A stretch of 64,000 bases of DNA from Gemmatimonadota bacterium (GTDB lineage Bacteria; Latescibacterota; UBA2968; GCA-2709665), in contig JAPPNU010000017.1 in NCBI GenBank assembly GCA_028873695.1, forward strand, positions 174,554 to 238,553, given 5' to 3'. Each line of letters starts with the position of its first letter. The first letter of the stretch is position 1. Below the pieces are notes generated by a model. It made no database searches. It worked only from the letters and a program-made list of their open reading frames with translations, and was not told the DNA's origin. Of this stretch, positions 28,607 to 38,234 are shown one piece after another. The translations under genes were made by a program, and so were the position numbers.

Positions 28607-30685
28607 TCACGTTACCATCAATCTGATCACCATCAGGACCAGAATACCTCCCATAACCAGAACGACGTAGGTCTGCAGTCGGCCGGTCTGAATACGTCTC
28701 AGCCCGCTGCCGGCCCACCTGATCACCCCCGCGACGGCGTTTACAAGCCCGTCGACCACCCATTCGTCGAACAGTCGATCGATAAACGAGATACCCCGGG
28801 TCAGCGTGGCCGCCAGATTCACGAGCCCGTCGACAATGTGAGCGTCGAACCAGTTCAATACCGTTCGTCCGACCATGACCGCACGGACAAAGCTGGCTTC
28901 GTAGAGTTCGTCGAAATACCACTTGCGGTTCAACACCCGGAATATCCCGCCCCCCTGAAGCAATGTCGCCTCCCGGGCGATCATCTCCTCTCGCCGGTTA
29001 TAGTACTTCCGGTAAGCCGTGTAGATGCCGGCGCCGGCGACCAGCAGCGAAAGGACCATCGCCGGGTAATGCGCGGCATGCGCGGCGTCGCCGGCTGAAA
29101 CCGCAGCGTGTACCTCTGCTCCGGGTTCGATGGGCAACGGCTCGCCGCTGCCCGCGAGCAGACCCGATTCAGGCCGCTTTACGAGATGTTGGAACCAGCC
29201 CTCCCCGCCCAGCGGGTTCCAGGCATAGAAGATCCAGATACTCAGCACCGCCAGCACGATAAGCGGGACCGTCATCACGCGGGGAGACTCGTGGGCGTAC
29301 TCGACAAGGGTTTTCTCTCCGGGTTTTCCATAGAACGTGAGAAAGACAAGCCGGAACATGTAAAACGCCGTAAGACCTGCGGCCGCAAATCCCAGCAGCG
29401 GCAGCAGGAAATGTACCGGCCGGGAGAAACCACCGAAACCCAGCGCTCCGGCCAGTATTGCGTCTTTGCTCAGGAATCCGGAGGTCAGCGGCACCCCCGC
29501 CAGGGCAACGGTCGCGATCAGAAAGGTCCAGAACGTCAGCGGCATTTTCTCTCGAAGCCCGCCCATATTCCGCATATCCTGCGGATCGCTTTCGATGTGC
29601 GTCTTGTGGAACGCGTGTTCCACGGCGTGAATTACGCTTCCCGATCCGAGAAAGAGGCACGCCTTGAAAGCCGCGTGCGTCATCAGGTGAAAAAATCCCG
29701 CCACGTACGCGCCCACGCCCAGACCCATGATCATATATCCAAGCTGGCTGATGGTGGAGTAAGCGAGGACGCGCTTGATATCGTACTGCGCCACGGCGAT
29801 GGTCGCGCCCAGAATCGCCGTAATCGCGCCGATGTAGGCAATCGCCACCAGCGCATCGGGCGTCAGAATCGGGAACATGCGCGTAACCATATAAACGCCG
29901 GCAGCAACCATCGTAGCGGCGTGGATCAACGCGCTGACGGGGGTCGGACCCTCCATGGCGTCCGGCAGCCAGACGTGCAATGGAAACTGTGCCGACTTGC
30001 CAACGGCGCCGCAGAACAGACACAGGCCGGCAACCGTAAGCAGGCCTCCGCTCAGACGTCCGCCGGCAACCCCGTCGTAGACACTCGCGAAGTCGAATGC
30101 GCCGACCTTCCAGAATACGATCATGATGCCGATAAAAAAGCCAAGATCGCCAACGCGATTTACCAGGAACGCTTTCTTGCACGCCGCAGCCGCCGAGGGT
30201 TTCTCATACCAGAAGCCGATCAGCAGATAGGAAGACAGCCCTACAAGTTCCCAGAACACGTAAAGTAGCAGGAAATTGTCAACCAGAACCAGTCCCAGCA
30301 TCGAAAACGAAAAGATCGCCAGGAACCCGAAAAAACGGGAATATCGGGGGTCTCCGTGCATATAGCCGACCGAATAGAGGTGCACGAGACCGCTGACGAC
30401 CGTGACAACCATCAACATGACGGCGGTTATATTGTCGACCAGCAGACCAACGCTGATCTTCGCGGCGCCCAAATCCAGCCAGACCCATGAATCGAGCTCG
30501 AGCCGCCAGCCCGGATCGTAGGCCGAAAGTGACACGACGAAATATCGGAGAGAAAGTAGAAATGAAATGGTGATTGCGGCGAGGGGTACCCAGTCGCCCC
30601 CGCGCGGCAGCCGCCGTCCCCAGAAGGCCTGTACGGCGAATGCCGCCAGCGGCAGCACAGGGATGAAAAGCAGATCTAAGGGCAT
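28607..30685 (-). CDS. nuoL: NADH-quinone oxidoreductase subunit L
   Basis: The largest antiporter-like subunit, 692 residues, with the long amphipathic helix expected near the C-terminus (about residues 600-692 include the lateral-helix region and a last transmembrane helix). Conserved blocks: SAQFPLHVWLPDAMEGPTPV, SALIHAATMVAAGVYMV and IKRVLAYSTISQLGYMIMG. Between nuoK and nuoL is a 206-base gap occupied by a repeat element, unlike the tight spacing between nuoH, I, J and K. Confidence 0.95.
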   Translation of the reverse strand: MPLDLLFIPVLPLAAFAVQAFWGRRLPRGGDWVPLAAITISFLLSLRYFVVSLSAYDPGWRLELDSWVWLDLGAAKISVGLLVDNITAVMLMVVTVVSGLVHLYSVGYMHGDPRYSRFFGFLAIFSFSMLGLVLVDNFLLLYVFWELVGLSSYLLIGFWYEKPSAAAACKKAFLVNRVGDLGFFIGIMIVFWKVGAFDFASVYDGVAGGRLSGGLLTVAGLCLFCGAVGKSAQFPLHVWLPDAMEGPTPVSALIHAATMVAAGVYMVTRMFPILTPDALVAIAYIGAITAILGATIAVAQYDIKRVLAYSTISQLGYMIMGLGVGAYVAGFFHLMTHAAFKACLFLGSGSVIHAVEHAFHKTHIESDPQDMRNMGGLREKMPLTFWTFLIATVALAGVPLTSGFLSKDAILAGALGFGGFSRPVHFLLPLLGFAAAGLTAFYMFRLVFLTFYGKPGEKTLVEYAHESPRVMTVPLIVLAVLSIWIFYAWNPLGGEGWFQHLVKRPESGLLAGSGEPLPIEPGAEVHAAVSAGDAAHAAHYPAMVLSLLVAGAGIYTAYRKYYNRREEMIAREATLLQGGGIFRVLNRKWYFDELYEASFVRAVMVGRTVLNWFDAHIVDGLVNLAATLTRGISFIDRLFDEWVVDGLVNAVAGVIRWAGSGLRRIQTGRLQTYVVLVMGGILVLMVIRLMVT

Positions 30686-30704
30686 TCACTCCCCCGAAAC
30701 TTTC

Positions 30705-30892
30705 AGAAGCTGTCTCAAAATTCCCAGCGGTCTTCGCGCGGCTGCAAAAGCGCCGGTCGGCGTTGGTCAAACCCCCCCGTATAGACAAATATGGGCGGGT
30801 TTTCCCGCCGGCGCTGCGCGCCCCTCGCGCCTCATAACCGCCATTTTTTCGCTCGCGCTCGGGAACTCACCGGTAATTTTAAGACAACTTCT
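30705..30892. repeat. MITE-like element inserted between nuoK and nuoL
   Basis: 188 bp with imperfect 21-bp inverted ends (AGAAGCTGTCTCAAAATTCCC and, inverted, AGAAGTTGTCTTAAAATTACC; 18 of 21 match). It has no coding capacity. An inner hairpin GGCGGGTTTTCCCGCC lies near 30794-30809. The right end reaches the nuoK stop codon. As it lies inside an operon it must be read through; the inner hairpins may alter nuoL-N expression. A related fragment is at 821-856. Confidence 0.65.
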
Positions 30893-31197
30893 CAACCGCT
30901 CAATGAATCCAGTCTGTCGATGTTGACCATCTGGTAGTTGCGGTAGATATTCAGAACGATCGCCAGCGCAACCGCCGCCTCTGCCGCGGCGAGTACGATT
31001 ACGAAAACGGCGAACACCTGCCCCCCCAGCCCTGTATCGGAAAACCGCGCGAACGCGACGAGGTTCAGGTTGGCGGCATTCAATATGAGCTCCACCCCCA
31101 TCAGAATGCTGATTGCGTTGCGGCGGGTGGCAACCGCCAGAATTCCCAGACAGAAAAGAATGGCCCCCACGACCAGATAGTGCTCCAGGGTAATCAT
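30892..31197 (-). CDS. nuoK: NADH-quinone oxidoreductase subunit K
   Basis: 101-residue, three-helix MrpC-like subunit. Conserved Glu residues in MGVELILNAANLNLVAF and AAAEAAVALAIVLNIYR lie in the proton path. The start overlaps the nuoJ stop by four bases. The stop codon abuts the repeat element at 30705-30892, so the last residues may have been reset by the insertion, although the length is normal. Confidence 0.95.
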   Translation of the reverse strand: MITLEHYLVVGAILFCLGILAVATRRNAISILMGVELILNAANLNLVAFARFSDTGLGGQVFAVFVIVLAAAEAAVALAIVLNIYRNYQMVNIDRLDSLSG

Positions 31198-31715
31198 AAC
31201 TCCCCTTCGTCCTCCTCCTGCCCCTTCCCTTTACCTGCCAGCATCGAAGCGCCGAGCAGGGCAGCCAGCAACAGCATGCCGGCCGCCTCGAACGGAAGGA
31301 CGTAGGTTGTCATGAGCGACTTGCCAATCTCTTCCGTACTGGAAGCGGGCGCCGGTCCCCCGGACAACGGCCACGACGTTTTCAGAATCACCATCACCAG
31401 CAGCGCGAACCCTGCGCCGACGACAACCAAACTGGGCAGGAACTGCACCCGTTCGGCCAGCAGATTCAGGTCGTAGATGCGGTTGGTCAACATCACGCCG
31501 AAGAGCAGCAGAATAAGGATTCCGCCCACGTAGATCAATACCTGCGCCCCGGCGAGGAAGTCGGCGTCCAGAAATACGTACAGACCGGCGACGCCGAAAA
31601 ACGTAAACAGCAGGGCAAACACCGCGTAAATCAGCCGGCTTGCGAACACGACCGCGGCCGCCGACCCCACCGTGACGACGGCGAACAGGTAAAACACAAT
31701 CGTTGAGAGTTCCAT
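31194..31715 (-). CDS. nuoJ: NADH-quinone oxidoreductase subunit J
   Basis: 173-residue membrane subunit with five helices; GAQVLIYVGGILILLLFGVML is the conserved helix 3 with its pi-bulge region. The C-terminal tail is charged (GKGKGQEEDEGEL). Coupled to nuoK by a four-base overlap. Confidence 0.95.
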   Translation of the reverse strand: MELSTIVFYLFAVVTVGSAAAVVFASRLIYAVFALLFTFFGVAGLYVFLDADFLAGAQVLIYVGGILILLLFGVMLTNRIYDLNLLAERVQFLPSLVVVGAGFALLVMVILKTSWPLSGGPAPASSTEEIGKSLMTTYVLPFEAAGMLLLAALLGASMLAGKGKGQEEDEGEL

Positions 31716-31735
31716 ATAACCAACAATCCCGGAGT

Positions 31736-32224
31736 CTACCGGCGCTCGGCAGGCTCTGCTTCAGCGGGTTTCTTTTCGTAGTCCCACGGACGGGCGTAAC
31801 GGTAGATCAGATCGGTCCGATCATAGACCGACGACTCGTAATTCGGGGTCATCACCAGACACTCGGTGGGACAGGGATACGTACAAAGGCCGCAATAACA
31901 GCAAAGCCCCATGTCGATATCGAAACGCAGGACCTTGAGCCGCTTCTTCGTGCCCCTGGAGGTCAGTCCCAGATCCTCGTCGGGACCGGCTTTTTCACAT
32001 TCTATATAGATACAATCCACGGGACAGGCCCGCGCGCACTGATCGCAGCCGATACAGTCGTCTATATCGTTGAACAGCTGGTTGCGCGCCCGTTCCGGCA
32101 TCTGCCACCGCTCGTCCGGGTACTGCAGGGTAATCGATGGCGTGAACATATGCTTCAACGTGATATTCAATCCCACCCAGATGGACGCGGCCGACTGATA
32201 GAGATTCCTGAAATACGATCCCAT
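31736..32224 (-). CDS. nuoI: NADH-quinone oxidoreductase subunit I
   Basis: 162-residue peripheral-arm ferredoxin-like subunit carrying clusters N6a and N6b. Two [4Fe-4S] motifs are complete: CIGCDQCARACP and CCYCGLCTYPCP. It passes electrons to NuoB. Confidence 0.95.
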   Translation of the reverse strand: MGSYFRNLYQSAASIWVGLNITLKHMFTPSITLQYPDERWQMPERARNQLFNDIDDCIGCDQCARACPVDCIYIECEKAGPDEDLGLTSRGTKKRLKVLRFDIDMGLCCYCGLCTYPCPTECLVMTPNYESSVYDRTDLIYRYARPWDYEKKPAEAEPAERR

Positions 32225-32278
32225 TGCATCACCTATGGAGGAAAGGTCCTGTGATTCTGATTGAGATTACCCGCCCCG

Positions 32279-33454
32279 CTACGATGCCGTTTGGGCACGC
32301 TGCGTGCGCCCCTGCATCAACCCCCGGGCGGCCGAACGCAACAGGAAGGCGAGGATGACGGCCATTACGACCATCAAACCGACCTTGGAGACTTCCTGCA
32401 GCCACGCCGGGGCGGCGAAATGCCACACAACCGATCCGAGCAGACACAGAAAAGCGGCCGGCGTGAGCACCTTCCAGCCTACGAACATCAGCTGATCGAC
32501 GCGCAGCCGGGGAAGCGTCCAGCGGATCCACATCTGCACCGCCACCAGCAGGAGACCCTTGCCGATCATCCAGATGGGACCGGCCGGAAACGAACCGCCC
32601 CAGGGCGCCTGCCAGCCACCCAGAAACACGACCGCGCCAACCATGCTCACGGCAACCATTGCCGCGTATTCCGCCACGAAAAAGAAGGAAAACCTCATGC
32701 CGCTGTATTCCGTGTGATACCCCGCAACCAGTTCGGACTCGGCCTCGGGTATGTCGAACGGCGTCCGGTTGACCTCGGCAAGGGAGGCGATAAAGTAAAG
32801 GATGAACGCGAGAAACGTGAACGGATTGCGAAACACGAACCAGTGATACAGAGACCCGGACTGCGCCACGACCAGGTCCTGCGTGCTCAGGCTGCCCACG
32901 AGAGGGATCACACTCAAGAACGCCATGGCCACCGGAATCTCGTAGCTGACAACCTGCGCAGCCGAGCGCATCGCGCCGAGCAGGGACCACTTGTTGTTCG
33001 ACGCCCACCCGGCCATGAGTATACCCAGTACCCCCAGCGACGAAATGGCGAGAATATAGAATAACCCGATATTCAGATCGCTTACGATCAGGCTGCCGCC
33101 GAAGGGGATGCATACGAAGACGGCAAGGGTTCCGGCAAAGACCAGCAGGGGCGCCAGAATGAACAGGCCCTTGTCCGCCGCCGCCGGAATGATGTCTTCC
33201 TTGAGAAGCAGCTTGACGCCATCGGCAATCGGTTGCGCCCAGCCGTGCCAACCCCCGGTTCGCATCGGTCCCAGGCGGTCCTGGATGTGGGCGGAAATCT
33301 TCATTTCCATGTAAACCATAATAAGCCCGAGTACCGCGACAAGCGTTACGACAACGATGCCGGCGAGCAGCCCCAATGCCAGGGACACCAGGCCGATCGG
33401 CACGGCGCTCAGAAAGCCCACCTGATTTACAAGGACCTCCGCCAGCTCGAGCAT
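32279..33454 (-). CDS. nuoH: NADH-quinone oxidoreductase subunit H
   Basis: 391-residue membrane subunit at the quinone-binding junction. Visible are [19 protein letters not shown] (quinone-entry loop), [20 protein letters not shown] with the acidic cluster, and [13 protein letters not shown]. It follows nuoD directly: nuoE, nuoF and nuoG, which lie between D and H in 14-gene operons, are absent. Confidence 0.95.
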   Translation of the reverse strand: MLELAEVLVNQVGFLSAVPIGLVSLALGLLAGIVVVTLVAVLGLIMVYMEMKISAHIQDRLGPMRTGGWHGWAQPIADGVKLLLKEDIIPAAADKGLFILAPLLVFAGTLAVFVCIPFGGSLIVSDLNIGLFYILAISSLGVLGILMAGWASNNKWSLLGAMRSAAQVVSYEIPVAMAFLSVIPLVGSLSTQDLVVAQSGSLYHWFVFRNPFTFLAFILYFIASLAEVNRTPFDIPEAESELVAGYHTEYSGMRFSFFFVAEYAAMVAVSMVGAVVFLGGWQAPWGGSFPAGPIWMIGKGLLLVAVQMWIRWTLPRLRVDQLMFVGWKVLTPAAFLCLLGSVVWHFAAPAWLQEVSKVGLMVVMAVILAFLLRSAARGLMQGRTQRAQTAS

Positions 33455-33474
33455 TGGTTACCTCTCGCAATCCT

Positions 33475-34674
33475 CTAGCGGTCGATCTCGCCAAGTACGA
33501 TATCGATGCTTCCGATGATGGCGATAATGTCGGCCAGGTAGTGACCCCTGGCGAGTTCGTCGAATACGCTCATCACCGTAAAGCAGGGCGATTTCACGCG
33601 CACACGGTACGGCGCGTTGGAACCGTCGCTGATCACGTATACGCCCAGTTCGCCCCTGGGATTTTCGCTGCGAACGTAACACTCCGCGTCTTTGGGAGGC
33701 CGCACGTTTCTGGGGACCGCCGCCTGTACGTCCCCACCCTCCGGGAGTTGATCGAGCGCCTGAGACACGATTCGTGCGCTTTGCTCCATCTCGCGAATGC
33801 GCACCATATACCGGTCCCAGCAATCCCCCAGGGTCCCCATCTCTCCCGCGCCGCAGGGCACGTCGAACTCGAACCGGTCGTATATTGAATAGGGTTCGTC
33901 GCGGCGCAGGTCCCATTCGACCCCGCATCCCCGGAGATTCGGACCGGTGATGTTGTGGCTGTACGCCGACTCCAGCGACAGAACGCCGACGTTTGCAGTG
34001 CGTTCGATGAAGATCTTGTTGTACGTCAGCAGGTCGTTGTACTCTTTCAGCTTTCCTTCGAACGAGGTCAGGAAATGACGGCAGCGCTCCACGAAACCCG
34101 GCGGCAGATCGTGAGAAACCCCGCCCACCCAGATATAATTGTACAACATCCGGGCCCCGCACGTCATTTCGAACAGGTCGAAGATATCTTCCCGCTCCCT
34201 GAAGGCAAACAAAAAGGGCGTAAACGCCCCGATATCCATGCCATAGGTCCCGAACGAAACGAGGTGGCTCGCAATCCGGTTCAACTCGCACATGATCACC
34301 CGGATGTATTCCACGCGCTCCGGAATCTCGAGCCCCAGGAGTCTTTCTACGGCCAGGACATACCCCATATTGTTGTTCATCGCCGCCAGATAATCCATCC
34401 GATCCGTGAACGGGATCACCTGTTGATACGGCAGATTCTCGGCGTGCTTCTCGAAGCAACGATGGAGGTAGCCGATATGGGGTTTTGCTTCCTCTACAAT
34501 CTCTCCGTCCGTCTTGATCTCCAGACGCAGCACCCCGTGCGTGCTGGGATGCTGTGGTCCCATATTGATTGTCATCAACTCGCTGGTAAGGCTGTCGTCC
34601 TCCATGTCCGCTACCGGCGGCATCCCCGGCCGCTCCACCGTCACCTCTGTCGCCGCCCGCGAAATCTCTGCCAT
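33475..34674 (-). CDS. nuoD: NADH-quinone oxidoreductase subunit D
   Basis: 399-residue 49-kDa-type subunit that forms the quinone pocket with NuoB. Conserved INMGPQHPSTHGVLRL at the N-terminus with the quinone-site His, and the C-terminal ADIIAIIGSIDIVLGEIDR. Starts three bases after the nuoC stop. Confidence 0.95.
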   Translation of the reverse strand: MAEISRAATEVTVERPGMPPVADMEDDSLTSELMTINMGPQHPSTHGVLRLEIKTDGEIVEEAKPHIGYLHRCFEKHAENLPYQQVIPFTDRMDYLAAMNNNMGYVLAVERLLGLEIPERVEYIRVIMCELNRIASHLVSFGTYGMDIGAFTPFLFAFREREDIFDLFEMTCGARMLYNYIWVGGVSHDLPPGFVERCRHFLTSFEGKLKEYNDLLTYNKIFIERTANVGVLSLESAYSHNITGPNLRGCGVEWDLRRDEPYSIYDRFEFDVPCGAGEMGTLGDCWDRYMVRIREMEQSARIVSQALDQLPEGGDVQAAVPRNVRPPKDAECYVRSENPRGELGVYVISDGSNAPYRVRVKSPCFTVMSVFDELARGHYLADIIAIIGSIDIVLGEIDR

Positions 34675-34677
34675 GAT

Positions 34678-35148
34678 CTATACCTCAACCCGGATACCGC
34701 GATAATATTCCTGAACCTGGTAATCTTTGCGCAGCGGCCACCCTTCCCAGTCGTCGGGGCACAGGATTCGCCGCAGGTCGCTATGGCCTTCGAAGACGAC
34801 GCCGAACATGTCGTACGTCTCGCGTTCGTGCCAGTTCGCCACCCGCCAGACCCCTTCCACGGTTGGCAATCGGGGATCCTCTCTTCCCATCTCCGCCTTC
34901 AGCGTAATCTTGTGCCGGTGCGTTGACGAGAACAGATGATACACCAGAGAAAGGTGTTCCGGATAATCCACACCGCTCAGACACATCAACGACTCGAACC
35001 GCATCGCTTCATCGTCTCTCAGAAAACGACCGATTTCGGCGATTGCATCTGCGTTCACCCGAATGAACGGATCCACGTTTTCGGTCAGATCCAGAACCCG
35101 GTCGCCGAATTCCTCTTTCAGCCGTTCGAAGATCTCCTGCGGCGTCAT
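34678..35148 (-). CDS. nuoC: NADH-quinone oxidoreductase subunit C
   Basis: 156-residue 30-kDa-type subunit linking D to the rest of the peripheral arm. Signature WHERETYDMFGVVFEGHSDLRRIL and GWPLRKDY are present. Separate from nuoD, not fused. A 138-base gap separates it from nuoB, with no feature seen there. Confidence 0.93.
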   Translation of the reverse strand: MTPQEIFERLKEEFGDRVLDLTENVDPFIRVNADAIAEIGRFLRDDEAMRFESLMCLSGVDYPEHLSLVYHLFSSTHRHKITLKAEMGREDPRLPTVEGVWRVANWHERETYDMFGVVFEGHSDLRRILCPDDWEGWPLRKDYQVQEYYRGIRVEV

Positions 35149-35286
35149 CGTTCGTCTCCACGCGCATCCCGGCGTCGGTGTCCCGTCTCCGGCGTATCTG
35201 ACCGATCGGCCGCCGAATCATCCCGTCGCCACTGCTGAATGCCGGCAACCTGTCTCCGGGACGCAACACGAAATCGCCGAACCCGC

Positions 35287-35772
35287 TCAACTCACTTTCG
35301 CGATGGAATCGATGCGGATCTTGTCCTGGAGTTTGAGTACGCCCTCAAGCAGCGCTTCCGGCCTCGGAGGACAACCCGGGACGTAGACATCCACCGGCAC
35401 GACCCTGTCGACACCCTTTAAAACGTGATAGCCGTGTTGCCAGTACGGGCCGCCGGACGTTGCGCAGCAACCCATCGACATCACGTACCTGGGCTCGGCC
35501 ATCTGGTCGTACAGTTTCTTCACGCGAGTGGCCATCTTCAAGGTAACCGTGCCGGCCACGATCATCAGATCGGACTGCCGCGGGGTCGCGCGCGGGACCA
35601 TACCCAGACGCGACCAATCGTACCGCGACGCCCCCGTGGCCATCATTTCAATGGCACAGCACGCCAAGCCGAACGTCATCGGCCAGAGCGAGGACAGCCG
35701 CGCCCAATTGACGAAGTAATCGACCGACGTCACAATGACGTTATCCTGGAAACGACCTGTTAGCTTTCCCAT
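35287..35772 (-). CDS. nuoB: NADH-quinone oxidoreductase subunit B
   Basis: 161-residue subunit carrying cluster N2, the last electron donor to quinone. Cluster ligands: the CC pair in [13 protein letters not shown], Cys in [10 protein letters not shown] and Cys in [11 protein letters not shown] at 35772 is taken as start (AGGAGG about 12 bases upstream); the frame runs on to 35856 without support. A second, diverged copy lies in the suf operon at 43322-43816. Confidence 0.93.
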   Translation of the reverse strand: MGKLTGRFQDNVIVTSVDYFVNWARLSSLWPMTFGLACCAIEMMATGASRYDWSRLGMVPRATPRQSDLMIVAGTVTLKMATRVKKLYDQMAEPRYVMSMGCCATSGGPYWQHGYHVLKGVDRVVPVDVYVPGCPPRPEALLEGVLKLQDKIRIDSIAKVS

Positions 35773-35913
35773 AGACGGGTCTGCCTCCTGAAGCGTCAAG
35801 CCAGACTGTGCAGATGGAATACCGTGGATGGCCGGAAAAGGAATCCGGTGAAGCATTTCAGGCGGAACGGCTCGAACGGGGCGCCGGCGACAAACCGGAA
35901 CCGGACCGACGGA

Positions 35914-36327
35914 TCAGGCGACCGGGCTTCCGGCCGCCGGGGCCGGCGCCTGCCGTGGTGACACCTTGGGACGTACCCACTCGAGCGCCCCTTTCCGCCA
36001 GGCGTACGCGAGGCCGAGCAGAAGGACGACCACGAAGATCGACATCGCGCCGAATCCGTACCATCCGAAATCGTTCGCCACAACCGCCCAGGGATACAGC
36101 AGGACGACCTCCACGTCGAAGATGATGAAATCCAGGGCGATCACGTAGAATCGAATATTGAACTGAATCCACGATCCGCCCACGGGCTCTTCTCCGCACT
36201 CATATGTACTCAGTTTCTCCGCGCTGGGATTCCGGGGCCGGATCAGACTGCCGATGAACAGGTTAACCACCACGAAGAGACCGCCGATACCCAGAAAAAT
36301 GAGAACGTTGGCATATTGATCCAGCAT
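35914..36327 (-). CDS. nuoA: NADH-quinone oxidoreductase subunit A
   Basis: 137-residue three-helix subunit, first gene of the operon. Conserved loop KLSTYECGEEPVGGSWIQFN with the reactive Cys, and FDVEVVLLYPWA. A Pro/Ala-rich C-terminal tail extends beyond the usual end. Promoter predicted at 36414-36443. Confidence 0.95.
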   Translation of the reverse strand: MLDQYANVLIFLGIGGLFVVVNLFIGSLIRPRNPSAEKLSTYECGEEPVGGSWIQFNIRFYVIALDFIIFDVEVVLLYPWAVVANDFGWYGFGAMSIFVVVLLLGLAYAWRKGALEWVRPKVSPRQAPAPAAGSPVA

Positions 36328-36413
36328 GGTATCGGGCCTCCCCCGGCAGACGTGCGCAAGATTGCGCGTCGGCCTGAATCCATCCGTCTTACCCGTTCGA
36401 GACCGACGCCGTT

Positions 36414-36443
36414 AAATTAGCGAAAACCGGTCGCTGCTGTCAA
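36414..36443 (-). promoter_or_regulatory. Promoter of the nuo operon
   Basis: On the minus strand, consensus TTGACA (36443-36438), 18-base spacer, TAATTT (36419-36414), about 85 bases before nuoA. Confidence 0.55.
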
Positions 36444-36538
36444 GAGAAAAGCACCCTATTGAACGTCCATCCACGCGCCACTCAGTCATATGCATGGCTG
36501 CGACCGGATTAAACTTGACTTTTTTGTACATTTTAATC

Positions 36539-36567
36539 TTGACACGTGAATACGAATTGGGTATGTT
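36539..36567 (+). promoter_or_regulatory. Promoter of the suf operon
   Basis: Consensus TTGACA at 36539-36544, 17-base spacer, TATGTT at 36562-36567. The start site would be near 36574, inside the palindrome at 36571-36582. Confidence 0.7.
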
Positions 36568-36570
36568 AAG

Positions 36571-36582
36571 CCTGAATTCAGG
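36571..36582. promoter_or_regulatory. Palindromic operator candidate at suf transcription start
   Basis: CCTGAATTCAGG, a perfect 12-bp palindrome three bases after the -10 box. It is a natural site for the Rrf2-type regulator encoded in the same operon (42740-43219), giving autoregulation of iron-sulfur assembly. Confidence 0.45.
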
Positions 36583-36650
36583 AAACGTTATCGTCTCGCT
36601 ACACAAACAACAACGAAACTAATCCTTTCGAGCAATGAAAGGAGCGACGG

Positions 36651-38117
36651 ATGAGCGAAGAATTGCAGGAACTCGAAGAGCTCGCAACGAGAGAGTACAA
36701 ATACGGGTTCGTAACGGACATCGAACAGGATGCCGCGCCTCCGGGTCTGAATGAGGACATCATTGCCTTCATCTCCCGTAAGAAAAGCGAACCCAACTGG
36801 CTGTTGGAATGGCGTCTCAAGGCCTACCGCAACTGGCTCCGAATGGAAGATCCCACGCGTCGCAATCGGAGCCGGCAGTGGGCTATGGTCGACTATCCGG
36901 ATATAGATTACCAGAATATCATCTATTACTCGGCGCCGAAAAAGGCGGAAACGCTGCAGAGCCTCGACGAGGTCGACCCCGAAATCCTCCGAACGTACGA
37001 GAAACTGGGCATTCCTCTCGAAGAGCAGAAGATACTGGCCGGCGTGGCGGTCGACGCCGTTTTCGACAGCGTCTCCGTGGCCACTACGTTCAAGGATAAA
37101 CTCTCCGACCTGGGGATCCTCTTCTGTTCGTTCTCCGAAGCCGTTCAGGAACATCCCGAACTGGTGAGGAAATACCTCGGTTCGGTCGTGCCGTATAACG
37201 ACAATTTCTTCGCCGCACTCAATTCGGCCGTCTTTACGGACGGATCCTTCTGCTACATCCCCCGGGGCGTGCGATGTCCGATGGAACTGTCCACCTACTT
37301 CCGCATCAACGCGGCCAACACGGGCCAGTTCGAACGGACGCTCATTGTTGCCGAAGAGGGGTCCTACGTCTCGTACCTCGAGGGGTGTACGGCCCCTCAG
37401 AGAGACGAGAATCAGCTCCACGCCGCGGTTGTCGAACTGGTCGCCCTCGACGATGCGCAGATCAAATACTCGACCGTTCAGAACTGGTATCCCGGCGATG
37501 ATAACGGCGTGGGCGGAATCTATAACTTCGTTACCAAACGCGGCGCCTGCCGCGGCGACAACGCCAAGATCTCCTGGACCCAGGTTGAGACCGGATCGGC
37601 AATCACCTGGAAATACCCCAGCTGCATTCTCCAGGGCGACAACTCCATTGGAGAATTCTACTCGGTGGCCGTTACCAGCGGGCGTCAGCAGGCCGATACG
37701 GGCACCAAAATGATCCATCTTGGCAAAAACACGCGCAGCACCATCGTGTCGAAGGGTATCTCGGCAAAGAACGGACAGAACACCTATCGAGGCCGGGTGC
37801 AGGTGATGAAAGGCGCATCGAACGCCCGAAACTTTACCCAATGCGACTCCATGCTCATCGGCGACCAATGCGGCGCCCACACGTTCCCTTACATCGATGT
37901 CAGAAACACGACCTCGCAGGTCGAGCACGAAGCGTCCACGTCAAAGATCGGTGAGGACCAGATCTTCTACTGCAACCAGCGCGGCATCTCCACGGAAGAC
38001 GCCGTATCCATGATCGTCAACGGATTCTGCAAGGAAGTGTTGGCCGAACTCCCGATGGAATTCGCAGTCGAAGCACAGAAGCTGCTTGGCATCAGCCTGG
38101 AGGGGAGTGTCGGCTAA
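36651..38117 (+). CDS. sufB: Fe-S cluster assembly scaffold SufB
   Basis: 488-residue core of the SufBCD scaffold on which [4Fe-4S] clusters are built. Conserved blocks: [72 protein letters not shown] and [21 protein letters not shown] (Glu/His/Cys cluster site). Start ATG follows AAAGGAG. First gene of an operon of nine. Confidence 0.96.
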   Translation: MSEELQELEELATREYKYGFVTDIEQDAAPPGLNEDIIAFISRKKSEPNWLLEWRLKAYRNWLRMEDPTRRNRSRQWAMVDYPDIDYQNIIYYSAPKKAETLQSLDEVDPEILRTYEKLGIPLEEQKILAGVAVDAVFDSVSVATTFKDKLSDLGILFCSFSEAVQEHPELVRKYLGSVVPYNDNFFAALNSAVFTDGSFCYIPRGVRCPMELSTYFRINAANTGQFERTLIVAEEGSYVSYLEGCTAPQRDENQLHAAVVELVALDDAQIKYSTVQNWYPGDDNGVGGIYNFVTKRGACRGDNAKISWTQVETGSAITWKYPSCILQGDNSIGEFYSVAVTSGRQQADTGTKMIHLGKNTRSTIVSKGISAKNGQNTYRGRVQVMKGASNARNFTQCDSMLIGDQCGAHTFPYIDVRNTTSQVEHEASTSKIGEDQIFYCNQRGISTEDAVSMIVNGFCKEVLAELPMEFAVEAQKLLGISLEGSVG

Positions 38118-38234
38118 GCCCAGGGAGCCGACAGACAGCGAAATCTGGACAACATCCGTGGTTTACCTGACGGCCTGAACAAGCGCCCGATCAGATCGGG
38201 CTCCGCTCCCGACCGTTTTCCAGGGGGAACACGA

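Larger units (their letters stand above)
36328..36650. other. 323-base divergent control region between nuo and suf operons
   Basis: It contains a minus-strand promoter for nuo (36414-36443), a plus-strand promoter for suf (36539-36567) and a palindrome at 36571-36582. The stretch between the promoters is AT-richer than the surroundings. No gene. Confidence 0.6.

Noticed and set aside
27710..29098. Long plus-strand open frame (462 codons) opposite nuoM and nuoL
   Set aside because: Runs antisense to well-conserved complex I genes, is His/Gln/Arg-rich and has no family resemblance; the same holds for long frames at 26095-26907 and 29108-30268.
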